Assembly: GCA_003176045.1 (NCBI GenBank)
Contig: PSRM01000228.1
Coordinates: 1-48,307 of the forward strand
DNA from: Verrucomicrobiota bacterium
Lineage (GTDB): Bacteria; Verrucomicrobiota; Verrucomicrobiia; Limisphaerales; UBA8199
DNA: 48,307 bases
Direction of reading: 5' to 3'
A model generated the notes under the pieces. The model worked only from the letters and a program-made list of their open reading frames with translations. It had not been told where the DNA came from and searched no databases. Both the position numbers and the translations under genes were made by a program. This document shows positions 28,589 to 35,768 of the stretch, in pieces; the first letter of the stretch is position 1, and each line of letters starts with the position of its first letter.

Positions 28589-28831
28589 TTTAACGGGTCT
28601 TAACGGCTCTTAACGCTTCGTTAACGGCTCGAGAATCACCACTGTCCGCTTTTACCGAGGCCTTAACGGGGTTAACGGCTCCAGGGACCTCTAAGCCCCT
28701 CGCTTCACTTCTTGGCTTCATCGTTGATTAGATCTTCCTTTATCATGTCCGCCATGCGTCAAAAACCGTTACGACCCGTAACACTAACCGTCAACGACCC
28801 GTCAATTGCCGTTAATAACCGTAATTTCCCG
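28589..28831. repeat. TTAACGG word array with inverted partner words
   Basis: Six TTAACG words (four as TTAACGGCTC or near) cover 28589-28680, and CCGTTA/CCGTAA/CCGTCAA words cover 28761-28831. The array fills most of the 400-base gap between the tannase stop and the HPCxLC gene start. It could be a multi-site operator for the downstream operon or another inverted word-tract pair. Confidence 0.65.
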
Positions 28832-28918
28832 CTATTTGACGTTTTTAGCCCCATCGGACGCTCCTCACGTCGTCCCCTACAGTGTGTGTCCGTTTCGTGC
28901 CTGCTTGAAATATTCGGG

Positions 28919-30412
28919 CTAAGGCCGGACGCTAAAGCTGTCGGCGCTGTTCACGTCACCAGTGCCTTTGTAGGTAGCGACTTTAGGATAGGGATAGACC
29001 GGCCGGGTCATGGTGACTTTGCCATTTTCTTTTTTCGAGGCGATTAGCTTGTCGGGCGCTTGGCCGTGCTCGACCCAGTCCACGATGGCGGTTAGCCAGT
29101 CCACTTCGCTGGCGCCCGGGCCTCCGCCGCAATGGAGGCAACCGGGGACCATGAAGAGCCTGCAGTAAGCCGCCGCCTGAGTGTCGCGCTCCATGACGTG
29201 GCGGTAGTAATTGATAGTGCCCTGGGCGGGCAGGGCAGGGTCAGCCCAACCATGCCAGATGATCAGCTTGCCGTTTCGCGCTTTGAGCCGGCCAAGGTCG
29301 GGATTGTTGGCGTTCAGGAAGGATGCTCCCAGCCGCGTGTCTTTGTCGAAGTTCGAGAAATCGTATTTCGAATAGTCCCAGTCTGGATCATTGAAGATGA
29401 GGTATTTGTAAATCTGCGTGCCGAAAGCAAAAGTGAGGTCCGGAACGTGATCTTTGGCAAGCAACTGCGGAGCCGGGCCCGTGATCCAGGCGATCCACTG
29501 CTCCGGCACACATTCGGCCGCGGGAGCAAATCCAGGATAAATCAGCCCTTTGCCATTATGCGCGCCTGAGTAAATGCTCTCGAAGGCTTTGCGTTGCTCA
29601 TCGGTTAAGCCTGGTACTTTTGCGAGCTCGAAGTGGGCCGCTGCCGGATCCTGGATCACCCCATCCTTAAGACCATCTTGCGCGTCGCATTGATCTAGAA
29701 CGCCGGCCTGGAGTTTCTGGAGAGCCTCCTTGGTTACCACGTTGGTTTCGAGATGGGCGGGGTCGGGGTATAAGACCTTGGCGATTGAGACCATCGTTGA
29801 TGCAAGGCCGGTCCAATCAAACGCGGGCGCGCCGGCTACAATACCATCGAAATCCTGGGGAAAGCGTTGGGCCTCCATCATGGCCTGGCCGCCACCGCGG
29901 GAGCAGCCGATGAAATAGGAGCGCTCCGGCTCTTTGGTGTAGTAGGCACGAATGAGTGCTTTGGCTGTTTCCGCCGTGCGATGCACGGCCAGATAGCCGA
30001 AGTTCACTTTTGCTTCCAGGTCATTGAGCGCCCATCCCGCCATGTGGCCTTCCGCAGATTGGTGCCCGGTATCGGTGCCGACTGTCGCATACCCAAGATT
30101 GACCGTATACCGCGCGGCGTTCTGCACGGTGCCGACAAAGCCGCCCCCGCCGCCCATGACAAACCGTCCATTCCACTCGTCCGGCAGTAGTAACTCGAAT
30201 CGGATGTGTCCACCGATAATCCCCGTAAGCTCGACGTGCGGCTTTAACTGTCCTTTTCCCTCAGCGGCTCCCGCTTCTTTGACCGACTCGAGGGCGACCT
30301 CCGGTAGTCGCACATTGCGGAGGTCCTCCAATGAAATATGGCGGTATTCGGCGGCGCGTCCGGAACCGACACAGTTTCCGATAATCAGACCAAGAACGAA
30401 GAGTCGTCTCAT
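28919..30412 (-). CDS. Tannase / feruloyl esterase family protein
   Basis: From ATG 30412 the 497-residue secreted protein has a signal peptide followed by the tannase fold. The nucleophile motif is GCSRGGG near residue 175. The acid is in IIWHGWADPALPAQGTINYY and the His in PGCLHCGGGPG, with flanking cysteines that form the CS-D-HC disulfide typical of the family. It would cleave ester bonds of galloyl or feruloyl groups from plant material. It is the first gene of the minus-strand series and has no obvious partner. Confidence 0.9.
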   Translation of the reverse strand: MRRLFVLGLIIGNCVGSGRAAEYRHISLEDLRNVRLPEVALESVKEAGAAEGKGQLKPHVELTGIIGGHIRFELLLPDEWNGRFVMGGGGGFVGTVQNAARYTVNLGYATVGTDTGHQSAEGHMAGWALNDLEAKVNFGYLAVHRTAETAKALIRAYYTKEPERSYFIGCSRGGGQAMMEAQRFPQDFDGIVAGAPAFDWTGLASTMVSIAKVLYPDPAHLETNVVTKEALQKLQAGVLDQCDAQDGLKDGVIQDPAAAHFELAKVPGLTDEQRKAFESIYSGAHNGKGLIYPGFAPAAECVPEQWIAWITGPAPQLLAKDHVPDLTFAFGTQIYKYLIFNDPDWDYSKYDFSNFDKDTRLGASFLNANNPDLGRLKARNGKLIIWHGWADPALPAQGTINYYRHVMERDTQAAAYCRLFMVPGCLHCGGGPGASEVDWLTAIVDWVEHGQAPDKLIASKKENGKVTMTRPVYPYPKVATYKGTGDVNSADSFSVRP

Positions 30413-30567
30413 AACCAAAGTAAATAGCCAATAGGCACGCATCTGCCAACCGGTTTTCTGGCGTGCCTTGGCAGGTGTATCGACGAAGCACTAAACTGGG
30501 TGCGCATAGCACCATAGGAGGGTTTTGATTTGAGACGAGGTCCTGCATCCCATTACGCTCATCATCT

Positions 30568-31179
30568 ATGGCTAAGCTCAGTTACCAACGAACAATTATT
30601 GGCTACCATGGCTGTGACGCAAAGATTGCCGATCGAGTGTTGGCGGGAACGGTCCAAATGAAACCGAGTGCGAACGCATACGACTGGCTCGGGGAGGGAA
30701 TTTATTTCTGGGAGCACGGGCCGCGACGAGCTTACGAATGGGCGATTGACCAGGCGCGGCTGTCCGGACGCAAAATTCAACAGCCCGCAGTCTTAGGTGC
30801 GAAGATCAATCTAGGTGTCTGTCTGGACTTGTTGGATACGGCCAATACGCGGTTGCTTGGGAAGGGCTTTGTGGAATTCCGCCAATTGATGCAACGAAAC
30901 GGAATCGCTATGCCGAAAAATCGAAACGCGGCAGGGAGCCGGCGTGGAGATCGGGTTCTGCGTTTCCTTGATTGTGCTGTCATCGATTTCACTGTGAAGG
31001 ACTTTGCGGCAACCGAACCGCGATATCAGACCGTGAGGGGCGTGTTCGTCGAAGGCAGGCCAGCTTTTCCTGGGTCAAAGGTCGCTCTGAAGTCCCACAT
31101 CCAGATCGCCGTTAGGGACCCTGCATGCATCCTTGATGTATTCCGGCCTGCGGCGGCAGAGTACCAAGCATTGGAATGA
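30568..31179 (+). CDS. Putative ADP-ribosyltransferase-fold protein (possible toxin)
   Basis: The 203-residue protein begins with GYHGCDAKIADRVLAG and continues with NAYDWLGEGIYFWEHGPRRAYEWA. The YHG core plus the GxGIYFWE segment resembles the H-Y-E arrangement of small ADP-ribosyltransferase-like proteins (DUF3990-like). Such genes are often found in accessory islands and in toxin-antitoxin or defence contexts. A short gene converges on its 3' end and may be its antitoxin in other genomes. The family name and toxic activity are inference. Confidence 0.55.
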   Translation: MAKLSYQRTIIGYHGCDAKIADRVLAGTVQMKPSANAYDWLGEGIYFWEHGPRRAYEWAIDQARLSGRKIQQPAVLGAKINLGVCLDLLDTANTRLLGKGFVEFRQLMQRNGIAMPKNRNAAGSRRGDRVLRFLDCAVIDFTVKDFAATEPRYQTVRGVFVEGRPAFPGSKVALKSHIQIAVRDPACILDVFRPAAAEYQALE

Positions 31180-31189
31180 ACAGCGGTGC

Positions 31190-31411
31190 CTAACCACCGT
31201 AGCGTGGCGCCAGTTTCCTGTCCCGCGTGACAATTCCAGCTCTGACTAATGATTCAAAGCCTTCTTCGGCAGTCATGCTCCTGACGCGCTTAAGCCACCG
31301 TTCATGAGCGGCTAACATCTCGCTACGCGTCGGCACTCTTCCGTTACTGCGGGACTTGGTTGTTGCCGACGCATGCTTTACTCGTTTCATTGCGTCATCA
31401 ACATGTCCCAT
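31190..31411 (-). CDS. Small protein convergent with the ART-like gene
   Basis: The 73-residue product ends in TAEEGFESLVRAGIVTRDRK-type sequence, a compact tail found on small proteins I associate with ART-like genes. The N-terminal part is basic (RVKHASATTKSRSNGR). It ends 11 bases from the ART-like gene on the other strand. It may be that gene's antitoxin, but in an unusual convergent layout. Confidence 0.45.
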   Translation of the reverse strand: MGHVDDAMKRVKHASATTKSRSNGRVPTRSEMLAAHERWLKRVRSMTAEEGFESLVRAGIVTRDRKLAPRYGG

Positions 31412-31496
31412 AGAGCCACTTAAGTCAATCTTCCGTCTCCTGTTTGCTCACGAACAGCGCCGAAGAATAACCGACGAGCATCCTGAGTTTTGGAGG

Positions 31497-31700
31497 TCAA
31501 GGCAGATCACACAATCTGCCGTGGTCAATATTATCATCCACGTTGGCCAAGAATCTGTCCGACCTCCCGGCCCCCAAATCCCGCCGCATCTGCTCGTCCC
31601 ACGCATCATCTTCCCACTCGTGCAAGGAACGGGCCACATCTGCGCGCTCCTCCAGCGTCAGCCGGGAAATGGCGGCCTTGACTGCCGCTACTGTGCTCAT
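31497..31700 (-). CDS. Orphan antitoxin-like protein
   Basis: From ATG 31700 the 67-residue protein reads MSTVAAVKAAISRLTLEERA, then DDAWDEQMRRDLGAGRSDRF and a VDDNIDHGRL tail. That is the pattern of small addiction-module antitoxins whose C-terminal tail contacts a RelE/ParE- or PIN-type toxin. No toxin gene follows: the next frame on the same strand is a short 18-codon stretch. The module is probably broken. Confidence 0.6.
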   Translation of the reverse strand: MSTVAAVKAAISRLTLEERADVARSLHEWEDDAWDEQMRRDLGAGRSDRFLANVDDNIDHGRLCDLP

Positions 31701-31840
31701 CGCCACCAGCATACACTGTGCTGCTTTGTGCGACAAGTCCCTGTAATGGCGACATGGCGACGTGCGGCTTTAACTTGCCGTTTGCCTTAGGCTTGGCCCT
31801 TTTGGTAAAGGCTTGACCCTTTTTCTTTTTAAGTCTCCCG

Positions 31841-32047
31841 CTATTTCGCCATCTCGGGGCTGATTACTTCGTAGTTTCCTGAATAAGCCTTCCTGGAGTC
31901 TGTCCAGTCTATGCTGTACAGCAGGCACACCCGCCAGGGCGTCTTATCAGGCCGTTCGATCTTAAACTCGCCCGAACTTCCTGGGGGATAGTTGGCTTTG
32001 CCAACGAGCCCCGCACACGGGTCAGAAACTCTAACATCTACAGTATA
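31841..32047 (-). pseudogene. Open 68-codon fragment without start, probable gene remnant
   Basis: Between an in-frame stop at 32048-32050 and the TAG at 31841-31843 the minus strand is open and reads like protein: VSDPCAGLVGKANYPPGSSG, then FKIERPDKTPWRVCLLYSID and YEVISPEMAK at the end. There is no ATG, GTG or TTG in frame. It looks like the C-terminal remnant of a lost gene. The rest of the 510-base gap (31740-32250) holds only TGGCGACA repeats near 31745 and T-rich sequence. Confidence 0.4.
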
Positions 32048-32250
32048 TTACCGAGCATGTAAATTAACAAAAGTAGATGCGAGTCTTTTCGCTCTTTTCG
32101 CCGGCATGCCTCGGTATCGAACATAGCCATTTTTGGCGCAGCAGAGGGCGGCAGACCAACTCTTGCGGGACTTGGAAGGACCGCTAAACTAAAGAGCACG
32201 TTTGTTAGTGCCTCGGATACGAGCCGCCAGACGATGCCTCGACTGAACTG

Positions 32251-32844
32251 ATGAATGCACGCACGCTCATTGAAGCCATGAACCTATGGGAAGCGTCAGG
32301 GAGCAACATCGCCAGCGCCGCCAAAGAAACCTCTGAGGTGCTGGCACACAACGGCATTCCGAATTTAGTTGCCGGCGGAATCGCCGTCCAACTGCACGGA
32401 TATGCGCGGTTTACCAATGACGTGGATTTGGTTGTGGCGGACATTGAAAAGGCGCACAGCCTGTTGCTATCCAAAGGTTTCCGCCAATCGTTGTTGAAGG
32501 CATTGGCGGTTGTGCATCCGATGTTCAAGGTGACCATTGATCTGCTGCCAGGCGGCAAATCGCTTGAAGTGCGCTCCCAGGTTCCATTCCCTGTGCCCAG
32601 AGATGCGACGGCGATTTTGCAGCCGGTCACGATGGAAGAGCTGATCGGGCTTAAACTCGATTCTTACGTCCGGGCGACAGCTACTCGAGGGCAGGATAAA
32701 GCGGACGTTGAAAAGTTAATTATAAACAATCGCCTGCCGCGGGAGCTTCCGGGCATCCATCCTGCGATGGTCGATCTCTATCATCAAATCTGGGACGCCA
32801 TTGCTGCTGAAACCAGCGTCCAACCAAATCCGCCGCAGAGTTGA
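32251..32844 (+). CDS. Nucleotidyltransferase-fold protein (DUF6036-like), solitary
   Basis: The 197-residue protein has the NTase core NLVAGGIAVQLHGYARFTND then VDLVVADIEK, giving GG and a D-x-D pair near residues 36-58. A helical C-terminal region follows. It resembles the MinT/AbiEii-like proteins at the left end of the window but is not adjacent to a small partner gene. It may be an orphan toxin or a housekeeping enzyme. It stands at the right border of the 30.5-32.9 kb accessory patch. Confidence 0.7.
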   Translation: MNARTLIEAMNLWEASGSNIASAAKETSEVLAHNGIPNLVAGGIAVQLHGYARFTNDVDLVVADIEKAHSLLLSKGFRQSLLKALAVVHPMFKVTIDLLPGGKSLEVRSQVPFPVPRDATAILQPVTMEELIGLKLDSYVRATATRGQDKADVEKLIINNRLPRELPGIHPAMVDLYHQIWDAIAAETSVQPNPPQS

Positions 32845-32967
32845 GTAGACCGTAACGGTACAATCCTGATGCTCCCCATTGGACGCGGTCATTCAGTTCC
32901 GTCTATTAGTTCCTTCTTGCCATCTTAACTCGCTTTTTCTAAACTCCCCAAAACAGGAAAGGGCCTA

Positions 32968-33843
32968 ATGAATTACTCGAGATTGGCAGGAATCACCGCG
33001 TTGGCGTTGACGCTTGCGTTGGCACAAAGCCGCATCGTGGCACAGGAGGCGCCATTCAAGGCAAAGTGGCTCAAGGGGCCTGCCGATGCCCAGATGAAGG
33101 ATATAGCGCAGATCCAGGTGCCTGCGGGTTACGTTTTCCTGGACGGCAATGATACCCGGCGGCTGCTGCAGGCGATGAAGGAGCCGACCTCGGGCCGCGA
33201 GTTGGGAATGCTGGAACCTACGAATGAGGACTGGTCGGTGTTCTTCGATTTCAATGACATCGGCTACGTGAAGGATGACGATAAGGATAAGCTCAACGCC
33301 GACAAGCTGCTGGACTCTTACAAGCGAGGAACGGCTGAACAGAACAAAGTGCGCGAGAGTAATGGCAGGCCGCCGCTGGAAATCGTCGGATGGGAAGTGC
33401 CACCGAGATACGACGAAACTACCCACAATCTCGAATGGGCTTTGCGAGCAACCAGCGCCGGCCAACCCATTCTGAATTACAATACGCGATTGCTTGGGCG
33501 CAAGGGAGTCATGGAGGTCGTGCTCATAGTCGAGCCTGATAAGCTGGCCCAGATCATGCCTCAGTACCGCAGCCTGCTGGCCGCGTACTCGTTTAAGACC
33601 GGTCAGACCTACGCCGAGTACCGGCAAGGCGACAAAATTGCGAAATACGGCCTGGCTGCGCTTGTGCTTGGAGGCGCTGCTGTAGGAGCCGCAAAACTCG
33701 GTCTGCTCGCCTGGGTGGCCGTCCTGTTCAAAAAAGCCTGGAAACTGATCGTGGTGGCGTTCGCGGCGGTGGCTGCAGCGATCAAGAAGCTTTTCGCAAA
33801 ACTTTTCGGCGGCAAACGGCAGGAGGGGCCGACGACGACTTGA
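32968..33843 (+). CDS. DUF2167-family membrane protein
   Basis: The 291-residue protein has a signal peptide, then the DUF2167 core: AQIQVPAGYVFLDGNDTRRL, EPTNEDWSVFFDFNDIGYVKDD, PPLEIVGWEVPPRYDETTHNLEWAL and NYNTRLLGRKGVMEVVLIVEP. Two hydrophobic segments (YGLAALVLGGAAVGAAKLGL and LIVVAFAAVAAAIKKLF) and a basic tail follow. The function of DUF2167 is unknown; some members lie beside stress or efflux genes. A good Shine-Dalgarno (AGGAAAGGG) precedes the ATG. The next gene follows after a hairpin element. Confidence 0.9.
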   Translation: MNYSRLAGITALALTLALAQSRIVAQEAPFKAKWLKGPADAQMKDIAQIQVPAGYVFLDGNDTRRLLQAMKEPTSGRELGMLEPTNEDWSVFFDFNDIGYVKDDDKDKLNADKLLDSYKRGTAEQNKVRESNGRPPLEIVGWEVPPRYDETTHNLEWALRATSAGQPILNYNTRLLGRKGVMEVVLIVEPDKLAQIMPQYRSLLAAYSFKTGQTYAEYRQGDKIAKYGLAALVLGGAAVGAAKLGLLAWVAVLFKKAWKLIVVAFAAVAAAIKKLFAKLFGGKRQEGPTTT

Positions 33844-33884
33844 TGCGGTTGCACCTTTCAGGCTGTGCTGAACGAGCCTCAGCG

Positions 33885-33948
33885 CCGCGTGGGGGCACGC
33901 GGCCTACAGGTTGGCAGCACGGTTGTTGTAGGCCGGGTGCCCTCACCC
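33885..33948. repeat. Inverted repeat, GCCTACA type
   Basis: CCGCGTGGGGGCACGCGGCC-TACA pairs with TGTAGGCCGGGTGCCCTCAC-CC. The left arm is itself a hairpin (CCGCGTG stem). It separates the DUF2167 and zinc-ribbon genes. The GTAGGC end is shared with the large palindrome at 37741. Confidence 0.7.
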
Positions 33949-33991
33949 TGCTTCGTCTGGCTCAGAAGAACCAGGCTTTCCGCTTCGCGGG

Positions 33992-35188
33992 ATGAGCGAC
34001 GTTGAGTTGTTGTTCGTCATTCTGGCGGTTGTTTATGCTATCGAGTGCAGTTGGTGGCTCGATCGCCGCTCCGTCGCTTTTCGCTCGTGCTTCGGCAAGA
34101 GGTTCAGGCTGATTCAACCAAGCAGTTTCGTCGGGAACTCACGGGGAGGATTCATTTTCACGCACCCCTTGCCGCCCCTCGGGGTTGCTCTTGCCGCGCA
34201 CGAGTTGCCTTTGTCTATTGCGTCTGGCGGGGTCCTCGTGGGCTCGTCATCTGGCCAGTCTCAGAAGTTTATACCATTCGACGCAGCTCGCGAGTTCTCG
34301 GCTGCTGGCAAGAAGATTTCTGGCGGGGGTTCTGTCCTCCTAAAAGCGGGTTCTCCAGGCGAAGCCCGGCATGTGGTGCAAATTCTCGAGCGACTGAGAG
34401 CACTGGACAAGCCGCGGAGAGCGCCGGTCCTGGAGAAGATTATCGAACAAAGCCTCGATAACGATCAGGTGAGGAAACGGTGGGAACGGTTCAGGCAAAA
34501 AATTAAGTCACTTCGTGTACTGTGCAATGGCCTGTTTGTTTACCTGTTCATGTTCGCGCCGGTCTTGATCGGTATGCGTGGGCTGGCCAGCAACTGGCCA
34601 TGGCTGCTGGGAGGGATTCTTGCACTAACCCTTCCTATCGCCCTCAGTTTTAATCGTGTGCATAAGGAGTTGTATGCAGAGGCGGTGGAGGAACGGTTCA
34701 CGCATTTTCTGATCGTCCTCTTATCGCCTGCCACAGCTATTCGCGCGCATGATGTGTTGTCACGTTCGTTGCTGGTCGAGTTTCATCCACTGGCTGTTGC
34801 AAAGGCATTTTGCACACCGAGCGAGTTTCGCGCTTTTGCGGGCGAATTCGTGCGAAACCTCCGTTACGCTCATGGCCTGGAGGACGATTCCGCGGAAAGT
34901 GACCCCGCCGATATTGCCGAGTGGAGTCGTGCGCTCTGGCTGAGGAAGCTCGAAACATGGCTAAGCCAGCAAGGAATGAATCCCCAGGAATTGACAGGCC
35001 CGCCTGTACCGGCCGACGACACCTGTTTTTCCTATTGTCCACGTTGTCTGGCGCAATTCACGACCGAAAAGGGCTCCTGTGCGGATTGCGGAGGCATCCC
35101 ATTGGTGCCGTTTTCCTTTGGGGCGGGAAGGAGCGCGGTCCCGCCCGCGGGACCGCTTCAAGCCCCGATAGCGAAGGAACGCCGATGA
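33992..35188 (+). CDS. Membrane protein with C-terminal zinc ribbon
   Basis: The 398-residue protein has an N-terminal hydrophobic segment, a cytoplasmic-looking region with a KIIEQSLDNDQVRKRWERFR helix, and two central membrane spans (LFVYLFMFAPVLIGMRGLA; WLLGGILALTLPIALSF). A zinc ribbon follows near residues 340-365, CPRC then CADCGG. I do not recognise the family. The last 20 codons come from a REP-like arm (35130-35160), so the natural C-terminus may have been replaced. It probably forms a pair with the DUF2167 gene upstream. Confidence 0.65.
   Translation: MSDVELLFVILAVVYAIECSWWLDRRSVAFRSCFGKRFRLIQPSSFVGNSRGGFIFTHPLPPLGVALAAHELPLSIASGGVLVGSSSGQSQKFIPFDAAREFSAAGKKISGGGSVLLKAGSPGEARHVVQILERLRALDKPRRAPVLEKIIEQSLDNDQVRKRWERFRQKIKSLRVLCNGLFVYLFMFAPVLIGMRGLASNWPWLLGGILALTLPIALSFNRVHKELYAEAVEERFTHFLIVLLSPATAIRAHDVLSRSLLVEFHPLAVAKAFCTPSEFRAFAGEFVRNLRYAHGLEDDSAESDPADIAEWSRALWLRKLETWLSQQGMNPQELTGPPVPADDTCFSYCPRCLAQFTTEKGSCADCGGIPLVPFSFGAGRSAVPPAGPLQAPIAKERR
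35130..35160. repeat. Single REP-like arm inside the 3' end of a CDS
   Basis: GGAGCGCGGTCCCGCCCGCG followed by GGACCGCTTCA: a perfect 10-base-pair stem with the family's GGAGCGCGG start and CCGCTTCA end. The same arm type is the right half of 43000-43105. Confidence 0.8.
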
Positions 35189-35293
35189 AAATTCCGCGAT
35201 GGTGTGCGCGCAAGTAGGCTGAGTGGCATGCCTTAAGCGCGCCGACATTTCTGATTGCACCCCGACGCCTTTGGACTTTGGACCTTGGACATC

Positions 35294-35758
35294 CTAGCCC
35301 ACTTGTGCCGGGTGCTTGATGGCCAGCGCGTCCGGCGGGAAGCAGTTGTGCTTCATCCAGAAGTTTTTGAGGTCTTCGAGCATTTGAACCAGCTTCTCCG
35401 CCGTAGGCGGTTTCACCAGATACGCGTTGCCACCGAGTCGGTACGCCTTGTCAATGTCCATGTCATTGGCCGAAGAGGTCAGGAAGACGACCGGCAGCGT
35501 TTGGGCGCTATGGGTTGCACGGACCCACTCGATCACCTGATGACCGGAGAGATACGGAAGCTTGATGTCCAGCAGGATCAGGCAGGGCAGGGGGTGCTTC
35601 TCGCGGTCGGTGAACGCTCCTGTGCCGCCGATGTACTCAACCGCTTGCTGTCCGTCTTTAACAATGCGCAGTTCATTTTCGATGCCTGCTTTCTTCCATG
35701 CGCGTTCCATGATGAAAACGTCGGAGGGTTCGTCTTCGGCAAGTAATACTGGTTTCAT
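35294..35758 (-). CDS. Single-domain response regulator
   Basis: The 154-residue protein is a receiver domain only, with AEDEPSDVFIMERAW, the phospho-acceptor Asp in LILLDIKLP, FLTSSAND and the conserved Lys in YLVKPPT. It follows the histidine kinase by ten bases, so it is the cognate phospho-acceptor. With no output domain, it probably acts by protein contact or phospho-relay, as Rcp1-like regulators do. Confidence 0.95.
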   Translation of the reverse strand: MKPVLLAEDEPSDVFIMERAWKKAGIENELRIVKDGQQAVEYIGGTGAFTDREKHPLPCLILLDIKLPYLSGHQVIEWVRATHSAQTLPVVFLTSSANDMDIDKAYRLGGNAYLVKPPTAEKLVQMLEDLKNFWMKHNCFPPDALAIKHPAQVG

Positions 35759-35768
35759 TATGTGTGTG

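Noticed and set aside
28761..28918. Short plus-strand frame starting near 28712
   Set aside because: It overlaps the TTAACGG array and the end of the tannase gene; no ribosome-binding site or family resemblance was seen.
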